The notes beneath the pieces were generated by a model. The model was not told the origin of the DNA, made no database searches, and was given only the letters and a program-made list of their open reading frames with translations. Of a DNA stretch of 14,415 nt, positions 6,804 through 14,335 are shown one piece after another. The first letter of the stretch is position 1. Each line of letters opens with the position of its first letter. Origin of the DNA: Donghicola sp036139795 (lineage in GTDB: Bacteria; Pseudomonadota; Alphaproteobacteria; Rhodobacterales; Rhodobacteraceae); assembly GCA_036139795.1 (NCBI GenBank), contig JAYZYX010000021.1, positions 1-14,415 of the forward strand. Direction: 5' to 3'. Position numbers and translations under genes: made by a program.

Positions 6804-8069
6804 ATGCTTTCACGACGTTCATTCCTGAAAACAGGGGCGGCAGTCACGGCCAGCGCCATCGCGTTGCCCGCCTTCGCCAAAGGCGCCACCATCAAGATCG
6901 GCTACGTCAGCCCGCAATCGGGGCCGCTGTCGGCCTTTGCCCAGGCCGACGCCTATGTGATCGAGAATTTCATCAAGGCCGCCGCTGCCGAAGGTATCTC
7001 GGTCGAGGTCATCGCCAAGGACAGCCAGTCGAACCCCAACCGCGCCGCCGAAGTCGCCCGCGAACTGATCGTGCGCGATGAGGTGCACATGATCTGTGTC
7101 GCCTCGACGCCCGAGACCACCAATCCCGTCTGCACCATCGCAGAGGCCGAAGAGATCCCCGTGATCTCGTCCGTGGCACCGTGGCAGCCGTGGTTCATCG
7201 GCCAGCAGGGCAACCCTGCCGATCCGGCCTCGTGGCAGGCGTTCGACTATGTGCATCACTTCTTCTGGGGGCTTGAGGACAACGTCGGCGTGTTCATGAA
7301 CATGTGGGACAAGTTCGACAGCAACAAATCCGTCGGGGCCCTATGGCCCAATGACGGGGACGGCAATGCTTGGGCGTCCGATGTGGGGATGCCCCCTGTG
7401 CTGGCGGCGGCGGGTTACAAGCTGACCGATCCGGGCCGCTATCAGAACCTGACCGACGATTTCAGCGCACAGATCAACGCCTTTAAACAGGCCGAGGCGG
7501 ATATCATGGTCGGCATCCCGATCCCGCCGGATTTCACCACCTTCTGGACGCAGGCCAAGCAGCAGGGCTTCAACCCCAAGATGGTCTCGGTCGCGAAAGC
7601 GCTACTGTTCCCCGAAAGCGTCGCCGCCTTGGGCGAGTTGGGGCACAACATGACGTGTGAGGTCTGGTGGTCGCCGAACCATCCCTACACATCCAGCCTG
7701 ACGGGCCAAAGCTGCGCCGATCTGGCGGGCGAGTTTGAAGATTATGCCAAGCGCCAGTGGACCATGCCCTTGGGCTTTGTCCATGCTCTATTCGAAGTGG
7801 CGCTGGATGCGATCAAACGCGCCGACGACCCCACCGATGGCGATGAAATGGCCGAGCTGATCGGCGCCACCAGCCTTGATACCGCCGTGGGCAAGATTGA
7901 GTGGAACCGCGACAACGTTCCGCCCTTTGCCCAGAAAAACATCTCGAAAACCCCGCTGGTGGGCGGCCAGTGGCGGATGCAGGACGATGGCTCCTTCGAT
8001 CTGGTGATCGTCGAGAACGGCCTTGCCCCCGAAATCCCTCTGACAGGCGAACTCGAAACCCTGTCCTGA
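6804..8069 (+). CDS. ABC importer periplasmic binding protein, Tat-exported
   Basis: 421 residues, LivK-like (periplasmic binding protein type 1, branched-chain amino acid class). The N-terminus carries a twin-arginine signal: SRRSFLK at residues 3-9, a mildly hydrophobic stretch, and a probable cleavage after AFA at 23-25; the mature protein begins near KGATIKIGYVSPQSGPLSAFA. Export folded by the Tat route is therefore likely. GGGAGGAG sits just upstream of the ATG. Embedded between maleylacetate reductase and hydroxyquinol dioxygenase, it probably captures the aromatic compound degraded here; proteins of this class bind benzoates and phenylpropanoids in Rhodopseudomonas. The exact ligand is unknown, and amino-acid transport cannot be excluded by sequence alone. 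A stable hairpin follows the stop codon. Confidence 0.88.
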   Translation: MLSRRSFLKTGAAVTASAIALPAFAKGATIKIGYVSPQSGPLSAFAQADAYVIENFIKAAAAEGISVEVIAKDSQSNPNRAAEVARELIVRDEVHMICVASTPETTNPVCTIAEAEEIPVISSVAPWQPWFIGQQGNPADPASWQAFDYVHHFFWGLEDNVGVFMNMWDKFDSNKSVGALWPNDGDGNAWASDVGMPPVLAAAGYKLTDPGRYQNLTDDFSAQINAFKQAEADIMVGIPIPPDFTTFWTQAKQQGFNPKMVSVAKALLFPESVAALGELGHNMTCEVWWSPNHPYTSSLTGQSCADLAGEFEDYAKRQWTMPLGFVHALFEVALDAIKRADDPTDGDEMAELIGATSLDTAVGKIEWNRDNVPPFAQKNISKTPLVGGQWRMQDDGSFDLVIVENGLAPEIPLTGELETLS

Positions 8070-8075
8070 GGCACC

Positions 8076-8104
8076 GCGTCAGCGGGCCTCCATCCCGCTG
8101 GCGC
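8076..8104 (+). other. Intercistronic hairpin after the binding-protein gene
   Basis: GCGTCAGCGGG (8076-8086) pairs over 11 bp, with one G-U, to CCCGCTGGCGC (8094-8104) around a 7-base loop. It fills the 56-base gap between the binding protein and the first ATPase. There is no T tract. In transporter operons such as mal, a hairpin at this place shields the upstream mRNA so the binding protein is made in excess; the same role is inferred here. Confidence 0.6.
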
Positions 8105-8125
8105 ACCGATCTAGTGAGGCAACAG

Positions 8126-8845
8126 ATGTCCCTTCTGAAACTCGACAACGTGTCGAAGTCCTTTGGCATGCTCAAGGTCACCGACAGCGTGTCCTTTGAG
8201 GTCGCCAAGGGCGAGGCGCTTGGCATCATCGGGCCGAACGGGGCCGGTAAATCGACCCTGTTCAACCTGATCACCGGCAACATCGCCCCCGATGAAGGGG
8301 CGGTCTATCTGGATGGCGTGGACATGACGCGCAAACCCGCCATGAGCCGCGTTCAGGCCGGCGTGGGCCGGTCCTTCCAGATCCCGCAGCCCTTTACCCA
8401 TCTGTCGGTCTTTGAAAACCTGCTGGTCGCGGCGAATTTCGGCGGCGGGCATCATGGCCATGCGGCGGATGATTTCTGCATGGATATTCTAGACCAGACC
8501 GGCCTTAGCGGTGTGGCGGATGCCACCTCTGGCAGTCTGTCGCTGTTGCAACGCAAGCGGCTGGAACTGGCCCGCGCCATGGCAACCTCGCCCAAGGTGA
8601 TCCTGCTGGACGAGATCGCAGGCGGCCTGACCGAAGGCGAATGCGTGTCACTGATCCAGACAATCAAATCCATCCACGCCAGCGGCACCTCGATCATCTG
8701 GATTGAGCATGTGCTGCACGCGCTGACCTCTGTCGTGGAGCGGCTGATGGTGCTGAATTTTGGCAAGATGCTGATGATCGGCGATCCGGCCGAGGTGATG
8801 GACTCGCCTCAGGTCAAAGAAATCTATCTGGGGATCGAAGTATGA
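8126..8845 (+). CDS. ABC importer ATP-binding protein, LivG-like
   Basis: 239-residue cytoplasmic ATPase. Seen: Walker A GPNGAGKST at residues 36-44, Walker B VILLDE at 158-163 followed by IAGGLTEGE, and the switch-region histidine in WIEHVLHAL. FQIPQPFTHLSVFENLLVAA is typical of LivG-class proteins. The signature motif is degenerate: LSLLQRKRLELA at about 138 instead of LSGGQ or LSYGQ. The open frame extends upstream to 7901, but I start at 8126 because GAGG precedes this ATG, the extension overlaps the binding-protein gene, and MSLLKLDNVSKSFG is the normal family start. The end overlaps the next gene by ATGA (8842-8845), implying translational coupling. It would power uptake with the LivF-like partner. 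Confidence 0.9.
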   Translation: MSLLKLDNVSKSFGMLKVTDSVSFEVAKGEALGIIGPNGAGKSTLFNLITGNIAPDEGAVYLDGVDMTRKPAMSRVQAGVGRSFQIPQPFTHLSVFENLLVAANFGGGHHGHAADDFCMDILDQTGLSGVADATSGSLSLLQRKRLELARAMATSPKVILLDEIAGGLTEGECVSLIQTIKSIHASGTSIIWIEHVLHALTSVVERLMVLNFGKMLMIGDPAEVMDSPQVKEIYLGIEV

Positions 8846-9555
8846 CCGGACCCGTTCTATCCATTGAAACCCTGACCGCCTACTATGGCGATTTCCAAGC
8901 ACTTTTCGGCGTTGATCTGGCCCTGCAACAGGGGCAGACATTGGCGATCATCGGCGCGAACGGGGCGGGGAAATCCACCTTGATGCGGGCGATCACCGGC
9001 ATCCTTCCCAGTCCGCGCGATGCGATCCGCCTGAACGGCCAGCCCATCGGACATTTGTCTGCGCCAGAGGTGCTAGAGGCCGGAATCTCGATGGTCCCTG
9101 AAGGGCGGCGGCTGTTTCCGTCCCTCTCGGTCGAGGAGAACCTGTTGATCGGCGCCCATGTGCGCACGGGCAGCCGTTATTGGACGCTGGACGGCATCTA
9201 TGACCTTTTCCCCATTCTGGCCGAGCGTCGCCACAATCCCGGGACGGCTCTTTCCGGCGGGCAACAGCAGATGGTGGCCATTGGCCGCGCGCTGATGTCG
9301 AACCCCGATGTGCTGCTGTGTGACGAGATTTCACTGGGCCTCGCCCCTGTTGTGATCCGCGATATCTACGCCTCTTTCCCGAAAATCCGCGAAAGCGGGG
9401 CCTCGGTGATCGTGGTGGAACAGGACATCGGGCAGGCCCTCAAGATCGCCGACCACGTCTGCTGCATGATGGAGGGCCGCGTGACCCTTTCGGGCGCACC
9501 GGACGCGCTATCCCGCGACGCCATCCACGACGCCTATTTCGGAGTAAGCGCATGA
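8842..9555 (+). CDS. ABC importer ATP-binding protein, LivF-like
   Basis: 237 residues. Seen: Walker A GANGAGKST at 38-46, a canonical signature LSGGQQQM at 137-144, Walker B VLLCDE at 157-162 followed by ISLGLAP, and the switch-region VEQD. SMVPEGRRLFPSLSVEENLLIGA is the LivF-class Q-loop and helical region. It overlaps the preceding ATPase gene and the following permease gene by ATGA at both ends, so the three are made as a coupled set. It forms a heterodimeric ATPase with the LivG-like subunit. Because its partner has a degenerate signature, this subunit carries the only canonical one. Confidence 0.92.
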   Translation: MTGPVLSIETLTAYYGDFQALFGVDLALQQGQTLAIIGANGAGKSTLMRAITGILPSPRDAIRLNGQPIGHLSAPEVLEAGISMVPEGRRLFPSLSVEENLLIGAHVRTGSRYWTLDGIYDLFPILAERRHNPGTALSGGQQQMVAIGRALMSNPDVLLCDEISLGLAPVVIRDIYASFPKIRESGASVIVVEQDIGQALKIADHVCCMMEGRVTLSGAPDALSRDAIHDAYFGVSA

Positions 9556-10415
9556 TCTGGCTGGATACTATTGTGCAAGGCATCCTGCTGGGGGGGCTCT
9601 ATGCCCTGTTTGCCGCCGGTCTGTCGCTGGTCTTCGGGATCATGCGACTGGTCAATCTGGCCCACGGCGATCTGATCGTGCTGGCAGCGTTCCTGATCCT
9701 GACGATTGTCTCGGCCTTGGGGCTGAACCCCTTTGTGGGTGCGATGCTGGCGATGCCGGTGATGTTCGGAGCAGGGTGGCTATTGCAAACCTATGTGCTG
9801 AACCGCGTGCTTGGTGACGATATCCTGCCGCCGCTGCTGGTGACCTTTGGCCTGTCGGTCGTGATCCAGAACGGGCTGCTAGAGGGGTTCTCTGCCGACA
9901 GCCAAAAGCTATCCGCTGGCCCGATCGAGGCCGCATCGCTACCCCTTGGTCCCGTGACAGTCGGGGTGATGCCGCTGCTGACGCTGATCTCAGCCGTTCT
10001 GGTGATCTTCGCCCTGAACCAGCTGTTCTACCGCACCCGACTGGGCCGCGCGTTTCGGGCCACCTCGGATGATGCGGTGACCGCAGGGCTGATGGGCATC
10101 CGCCCGCGCAATGTCTTTGCCATCGCCACCGGCATCGCCATGGTCGTGGCCACCATCGCCGCGCTTTACTTGGGGATGCGGGCCAACTTTGACCCCACCA
10201 TCGGCCCCGCCCGCCTGATCTACGCGTTTGAGGCGGTGATTATCGGCGGCCTTGGGTCCCTATGGGGCACACTTGCGGGCGGGATCGTGATCGGCGTCGC
10301 GCAGGCCTTAGGAGCGGCAGTGAACCCCGAATGGCAAATCCTGTCCGGCCATATCGCATTTATCCTAGTGCTGCTGGTGCGTCCGCGCGGCCTTTTCCCC
10401 CGCGCCAATGACTAA
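9552..10415 (+). CDS. ABC importer permease, LivH-like
   Basis: 287-residue integral inner-membrane protein with roughly eight hydrophobic segments. The N-terminus GGLYALFAAGLSLVFGIMRLVNLAHGD (residues 14-40) is the LivH family hallmark, and the C-terminal third contains AVIIGGLGSLWGTLAGGIVIG, also conserved. It starts inside the stop of the LivF-like gene (ATGA at 9552-9555) and ends nine bases before the LivM-like gene. It would form the translocation pore with that protein. Confidence 0.92.
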   Translation: MIWLDTIVQGILLGGLYALFAAGLSLVFGIMRLVNLAHGDLIVLAAFLILTIVSALGLNPFVGAMLAMPVMFGAGWLLQTYVLNRVLGDDILPPLLVTFGLSVVIQNGLLEGFSADSQKLSAGPIEAASLPLGPVTVGVMPLLTLISAVLVIFALNQLFYRTRLGRAFRATSDDAVTAGLMGIRPRNVFAIATGIAMVVATIAALYLGMRANFDPTIGPARLIYAFEAVIIGGLGSLWGTLAGGIVIGVAQALGAAVNPEWQILSGHIAFILVLLVRPRGLFPRAND

Positions 10416-10424
10416 GGAACACTG

Positions 10425-11447
10425 ATGACACCTTCGATAAAATCCTCGGCCACCAAGATCGTGGCTCTGATCGCCCTGATCGGGCTGGCGCTTGTGCCGG
10501 TGATCGGCAGCCGTGCGATGGTGCAGGACCTGTTCATGGTGCTGACCATGCTGGTGCTGGCCCTGAACTGGAACATGCTGGCAGGCTTTGCGGGCCTTGT
10601 CTCGGTCGGCCAACAGGCATTTGTGGGCATCGGCGCCTACGGCATGTTCGCTGCCGTGATCCTCTGGGGGCTGGACCCGCTGATCGGGATCGTGGTGGGC
10701 GGCATTGTGGCAATGGCCCTGTCGATCCCTGTGGCCTTCTTCGCCTTTCGCCTGAACGGCGCCTATTTCGCCATCGGAACGTGGGTCGCGTCCGAAACCG
10801 TGCGCCTGCTGGTCGCCCAGTGGAAAGCCCTTGGCGGCGGCACCGGCACATCCTTGCCCAAAGGCACCACCAAAGACATGTTCGGCGTCGATGTGATCAA
10901 AGACCTGATCGGTGGCTCGTCCAGCGCGGCGGCGGATGCGCTAACCTACTGGCTGGCGCTGGCATTAGCGGCGGCAACCTTGCTGGCGGGCTACATGTTC
11001 CTGCGCTCGCGCATGGGGCTTGGCTTGCAAGCGATCCGCGACAATGCCGAGGCCGCGAAATCTGTAGGCGTAGACCCCACCCGCCTGAAGGCACTGGTCT
11101 TTGTCCTCTGCGCCTTTGGCACCGGCATTTGCGGGGCGCTGCTGTTCATCCAGATCACGCGGGTGACGCCCGATGCGGCCTTCTCGGTGGTGGATTGGAC
11201 GGCCTTTGTGATCTTTATCACGGTGATCGGCGGGATCGGCACGCTGCCCGGTCCCATCGTCGGCGTGATCGTCTTTTACGCGCTGCAACGGACGCTGGCC
11301 GATTACGGCACCGTCTACCTGATTGTTCTGGGACTGATCGGCATCAGCGTGATGCTGTTCGCCCGCAAGGGGCTGTGGGGCATGTTCAGCGCCCGCACAG
11401 GGATTGATCTGCTGTCCTTGCGCCATCCCGCGCCCCGCCGCCCCTGA
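10425..11447 (+). CDS. ABC importer permease, LivM-like
   Basis: 340-residue inner-membrane permease. Multiple hydrophobic segments include LALNWNMLAGFAGLVSVGQQAFVGIGAYG, a LivM family hallmark, and the cytoplasmic ATPase-contact loop RSRMGLGLQAIRDNAEAAKSVGVD at about residues 193-216. TAAGGA overlapping the LivH stop serves as ribosome binding site. A short basic, Pro-rich tail (HPAPRRP) ends the protein. It completes the importer; the next gene, 35 bases downstream, is the ring-cleavage dioxygenase, so uptake and catabolism are co-transcribed. Confidence 0.92.
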   Translation: MTPSIKSSATKIVALIALIGLALVPVIGSRAMVQDLFMVLTMLVLALNWNMLAGFAGLVSVGQQAFVGIGAYGMFAAVILWGLDPLIGIVVGGIVAMALSIPVAFFAFRLNGAYFAIGTWVASETVRLLVAQWKALGGGTGTSLPKGTTKDMFGVDVIKDLIGGSSSAAADALTYWLALALAAATLLAGYMFLRSRMGLGLQAIRDNAEAAKSVGVDPTRLKALVFVLCAFGTGICGALLFIQITRVTPDAAFSVVDWTAFVIFITVIGGIGTLPGPIVGVIVFYALQRTLADYGTVYLIVLGLIGISVMLFARKGLWGMFSARTGIDLLSLRHPAPRRP

Positions 11448-11482
11448 CCCTATTCTATCCGACTGAATTGAAAGGATATCCA

Positions 11483-12322
11483 ATGACCAAATACTTCTCT
11501 GAAGAGGGCTCGGTTCAGACCGTGAATGCCCGCATGGGGGCCGAGATCAACCCCCGTCTGGCCACCGTCATGGCCGCGCTGGTCAAGCACTTGCACGCCT
11601 TCGCCAAAGAGACCGAACTGACGCAGGAAGAATGGGAATTCGGGATCGAGTTCCTGACCAAGACCGGCCAGATTTGCAGCGGCGAGCGTCAGGAATTTAT
11701 CCTGCTGTCGGACGTGTTGGGGTTCTCGATGCTGGTGGATGCGATCAACAACCGCCGTCCCGCTGGCGCAACCGAGAACACGGTCTTCGGCCCCTTCCAC
11801 GTGGCAGACGCACCGATCCGGCAAATGGGAGACTGCATCTCATTGGATGGAAAAGGCGAGAGCTGCCGCTTTGTGGGACGCGTCATCGACGTTCATGGCG
11901 AACCGATCGAGGGCGCTTGCGTTGACGTCTGGTCCGACAATTCGGACGGCTTCTATGACGTGCAACAGCCCGACGTGCAGCCCAAGTGGAACAACCGTGG
12001 CCGCTTCATGACCAAAGCCGATGGCGCCTACGAGTTCGTCGGGATCAAACCGGTCTCTTACCCGATCCCCGACGATGGCCCTGTGGGCAAGATGCTGGGA
12101 TCGCTTGGGCGCCACCCCTACCGGCCCGCGCATATGCATTTCATGGTCACCGCACCGGGCTTCAAAACCATCGTGACCCACACCTTCGTGGGCGATGATC
12201 CCTATCTCACCGACGATACCGTGTTCGGTGTCAAGGAAACGCTGGTCGCCCCGTTCGAACACATCAAGGGCGACACCGAATGGCGCTCTCCCTTCGATTT
12301 CGTCATGGTAGCAGAGGAATAA
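11483..12322 (+). CDS. Hydroxyquinol 1,2-dioxygenase (intradiol)
   Basis: 279-residue non-haem Fe(III) intradiol dioxygenase that would cleave 1,2,4-trihydroxybenzene to 3-hydroxy-cis,cis-muconate/maleylacetate. Seen: an N-terminal helical dimerisation region (residues 1-100), then the beta-sandwich catalytic core with the four expected iron ligands Y158 (DGFYDVQ), Y193 (PVSYPIPDDGPVG), H217 and H219 (RPAHMHF). Their spacing is close to that reported for the Nocardioides simplex enzyme (Tyr164, Tyr197, His221, His223). PVSYPIPDDGPVGKML and the absence of a catechol-type pattern favour hydroxyquinol over catechol, and the maleylacetate reductase in the operon agrees. I start at 11483, preceded by AAAGGA, rather than at an in-frame ATG at 11468. 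Chlorocatechol dioxygenase is a less likely alternative because no chloromuconate cycloisomerase or dienelactone hydrolase is present. Confidence 0.92.
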   Translation: MTKYFSEEGSVQTVNARMGAEINPRLATVMAALVKHLHAFAKETELTQEEWEFGIEFLTKTGQICSGERQEFILLSDVLGFSMLVDAINNRRPAGATENTVFGPFHVADAPIRQMGDCISLDGKGESCRFVGRVIDVHGEPIEGACVDVWSDNSDGFYDVQQPDVQPKWNNRGRFMTKADGAYEFVGIKPVSYPIPDDGPVGKMLGSLGRHPYRPAHMHFMVTAPGFKTIVTHTFVGDDPYLTDDTVFGVKETLVAPFEHIKGDTEWRSPFDFVMVAEE

Positions 12323-12326
12323 GAGG

Positions 12327-12659
12327 ATGCCGCTGCTTTCAATCACCGTCGATCACAACGTCTGGTCCACGCAAAAAGACGAGATCACCGAGGCACTGCC
12401 CGCCATCCGCCAGATGCTGTGCGAGAAACTGGCCGTGGGGCAAGAGTTCGCCTCGCTCACCATCACACCCGTGTTCGGCCTGCCAGACCAGATCAAGGTG
12501 AACGGCGATCTGCGGGTTCTGGGAAAAGAAAGCCGCGGGCCAGAGGTCTTGCAAGATGTGGCCGAGACCCTGCAAACCGTACTGACAAAGGCCGCAGGTA
12601 CCCGTGCCAGCGTGCGTATCACCACAATGAACCCCGCCACCTACATGGAAAAACGTTAA
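12327..12659 (+). CDS. Small tautomerase-superfamily protein with N-terminal proline
   Basis: 110 residues beginning M-P-L-L-S-I-T-V-D. After methionine removal Pro would be the N-terminal catalytic base, the hallmark of the tautomerase/MIF superfamily. The length is nearer to the 5-carboxymethyl-2-hydroxymuconate isomerase class than to 62-residue 4-oxalocrotonate tautomerase. The beta-alpha-beta pattern appears twice weakly (LLSITVDHN; RASVRITTMNP). The gene starts four bases after the dioxygenase stop, with GAGGAA as ribosome binding site, so it is very probably co-translated. A role in enol-to-keto conversion of the dioxygenase product, 3-hydroxymuconate to maleylacetate, is inferred from position only. 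Superfamily membership is moderately sure and the reaction unproven. It is the last gene of the operon. Confidence 0.7.
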   Translation: MPLLSITVDHNVWSTQKDEITEALPAIRQMLCEKLAVGQEFASLTITPVFGLPDQIKVNGDLRVLGKESRGPEVLQDVAETLQTVLTKAAGTRASVRITTMNPATYMEKR

Positions 12660-12670
12660 GACTGTGCGGG

Positions 12671-12702
12671 GCTGGGGTAGCGCAGACTGCCCTTGCCCCA
12701 GC
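12671..12702. terminator. Weak hairpin between convergent operons
   Basis: GCTGGGG (12671-12677) pairs with CCCCAGC (12696-12702), extended inward by G-U and A-T pairs. It lies in the 48-base gap between the tautomerase and the minus-strand TIM-barrel gene. No T tract follows on either strand, so it would be a poor intrinsic terminator, though it is the only candidate between the two converging operons. Confidence 0.3.
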
Positions 12703-12707
12703 GCCGA

Positions 12708-13490
12708 TTATGCCAGCGCTGCTTCGATATAGGCGAAGGAAGCCTGCATCTTAGCCGGCCCATCAGCCCCGAAGTTATGGGGTGCGGTGCATTCAAAAGA
12801 TACGCCGCCCCGATAGCCGCCATCAAGCAGCGCGGCGATCTGCGTGATATTCCCGCAACGATCATCCGCATTTACCCAAATCCGATGGGCGTCTTGTTGA
12901 TGGTCCAGCGTCACATCGGGATCAGAAATGCCCGAGATATGCAGCATTCCGGTCAGTTCGGGGAACAGTTCAGTCTCGCCCGAAATGCAATGCTGAAAGG
13001 TGTCATGGACCATTCGGAACAGATCCGGATCGACCATATCAATTGCCTGCACCAAAGGCGCCTTGCAGCGAATGGATGAACTCACAAAGCCAATCGGCTC
13101 GATCAGCGGCACGACCGATCGCCCCTTGAAAATTGGCACCAACTCACGCAGCACATCGACCAAGGGCGTGACCTGACGATCATCCACGCAAGGGATCAGA
13201 CTGATCGTCTCAGCCCCGCTGGCCTCAGCCGTTTCAAGCAATGCAGCAATCTGTGCCGCCCGCTCATCGTCCCAGACGTTGAACCCGTAAACTTCAGACA
13301 ATCCATACAGCCGCAATCCATAGCGCTGCGCCATCGCTGCTGCCTCTGCTGGCGCGATCCCATCAAAGAACGGCCGCCCCAGATCATTGCGCGGCTCAAC
13401 ACCGATACATCCCGCTTCTTTCGCGACCTGCAAGAATGCCTCAAACGACAGTTCCGCGCAGGTCTTCTGGTTCAGCGCCCGTTGGATCAA
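12708..13490 (-). CDS. Xylose-isomerase-like TIM-barrel protein, probable inositol catabolism
   Basis: 260 residues from a TTG start at 13490 that overlaps the iolB stop as TTGA, with GAGGTGGAG eight bases upstream; no ATG fits as well, and the upstream in-frame ATG at 13529 lies inside iolB. The protein is a sugar-phosphate isomerase/AP-endonuclease family 2 barrel. Candidate metal ligands in the usual order are E131 (PLIEPIGF), D163 (MVHDTFQH), H184 (MLHISG) and E233 (SFECTAPH). Directly after iolB it is probably an inosose or keto-inositol isomerase/epimerase (IolI-like) or another inositol-pathway isomerase. IolE or hydroxypyruvate isomerase families are alternatives that cannot be separated by eye. 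The family is sure, the substrate inferred. Confidence 0.82.
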   Translation of the reverse strand: MIQRALNQKTCAELSFEAFLQVAKEAGCIGVEPRNDLGRPFFDGIAPAEAAAMAQRYGLRLYGLSEVYGFNVWDDERAAQIAALLETAEASGAETISLIPCVDDRQVTPLVDVLRELVPIFKGRSVVPLIEPIGFVSSSIRCKAPLVQAIDMVDPDLFRMVHDTFQHCISGETELFPELTGMLHISGISDPDVTLDHQQDAHRIWVNADDRCGNITQIAALLDGGYRGGVSFECTAPHNFGADGPAKMQASFAYIEAALA

Positions 13491-14281
13491 AACATTTGCT
13501 CCACCTCTGGCGCGGGGACAAAGCGCCATTTTCGCAGGGGGCCGGCCATGACGTTGAGGTAGTACATCTCAAACCCGTAGGGCGCACCGCAGGGGTGGTG
13601 GCCGCGGGGAACACAGACCACATCGCCATCCTTGACGGCCATAGTCTCATCCAGCTGACCATCGTCGGTGTAGACCCGCTGGATGCCAAAGCCATCGGCG
13701 GGGTTGAGCCGGTGGTAGTATGTCTCTTCCAGATAAGTGATCCGGGGGAAGTCATCCTCATCATGGCGATGGCTGGGGAAGGACGACCAGTGACCGGCTG
13801 GCGTAAACACCTCGGTCACCAAGAGGCTGTCACAGTAATCCTCGTTCTCCATCGCGATGTTATTGATGTAGCGGGTGTTCACCCCTTCACCGCGCTGGGT
13901 CAGAGTGATGCCGTCCGGCCCGATCCGCCGCGCCGCGTGGCCGCCTATGCCGGGGGCGGAACACACCGCAATGGTGCAATCGGTGGTGGCCTCAGCAGTC
14001 CAATCCTGACCGTTCGGCATATAGAGGCAATGGGGCGGGGTCTTTTCAAAGACGCTCATCCGCTCGCCCAACACACCCCAGTCCTGACCGGCGGCGTTGA
14101 AGCTGGCTTTGCCCTCGACCATCACCAGAATGACCTCACGATCACCTGTCGCCTCGGCCACAGTCTCGCCCGCCCGAAGACGGTAAAGCGAGAACCCCAC
14201 GTAGCGCCACCCCGCAGATTCCGGAGTGATCTGATGCACTTTGCCATGGGTGCCAAAGGGTTTCTTCAATAGGTCAGCCAT
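13487..14281 (-). CDS. iolB: 5-deoxy-glucuronate isomerase (IolB)
   Basis: 264-residue bicupin enzyme converting 5-deoxy-D-glucuronate to 2-deoxy-5-keto-D-gluconate in myo-inositol catabolism. Seen: the IolB metal-site region SFPSHRHDEDDFPRITYLEETYYHR with H171, H173 and E185, a later histidine pair in CVPRGHHPCGAPYGF (228-229), and PLRKWRF near the C-terminus. The length is close to the family norm of about 270. I start at 14281 because GAGAGGA lies just upstream; an in-frame ATG at 14320 would add 13 residues drawn from the G/C-rich leader. It is followed by the overlapping TIM-barrel gene; other iol genes are expected beyond the right edge. It is functionally unrelated to the aromatic operon that converges on it. 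Confidence 0.95.
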   Translation of the reverse strand: MADLLKKPFGTHGKVHQITPESAGWRYVGFSLYRLRAGETVAEATGDREVILVMVEGKASFNAAGQDWGVLGERMSVFEKTPPHCLYMPNGQDWTAEATTDCTIAVCSAPGIGGHAARRIGPDGITLTQRGEGVNTRYINNIAMENEDYCDSLLVTEVFTPAGHWSSFPSHRHDEDDFPRITYLEETYYHRLNPADGFGIQRVYTDDGQLDETMAVKDGDVVCVPRGHHPCGAPYGFEMYYLNVMAGPLRKWRFVPAPEVEQMF

Positions 14282-14296
14282 CTCAAATCCTCTCGC

Positions 14297-14316
14297 CCCC
14301 CATTTCATCTTGGGGG
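14297..14316 (-). promoter_or_regulatory. Leader hairpin before iolB
   Basis: CCCCC (14297-14301) and GGGGG (14312-14316) enclose a 10-base loop. On the minus strand this hairpin ends just before the iolB ribosome binding site (AGAGGA). It could modulate iolB translation or be part of the composite G/C element to its right; function is inferred. Confidence 0.35.
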
Positions 14317-14335
14317 TCAATACCTCGGGGTGGGG

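Noticed and set aside
7901..8125. N-terminal 75-residue extension of the LivG-like ATPase
   Set aside because: It overlaps the binding-protein gene in another frame and reads as Arg/Pro-rich nonsense; the ATG at 8126 has a ribosome binding site and the normal family N-terminus.
10781..11407. 208-codon plus-strand open frame inside the LivM-like gene
   Set aside because: Frame-shifted shadow of the permease, Arg/His-rich, lacking hydrophobic segments or a start signal.
11483..12322. Chlorocatechol 1,2-dioxygenase
   Set aside because: No chloromuconate cycloisomerase or dienelactone hydrolase in the cluster, and the active-site spacing and sequence fit hydroxyquinol dioxygenases better.
13436..14272. 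278-codon plus-strand open frame opposite iolB
   Set aside because: It covers IolB almost exactly in antisense; IolB motifs are unambiguous, and high G+C explains the open antisense frame.
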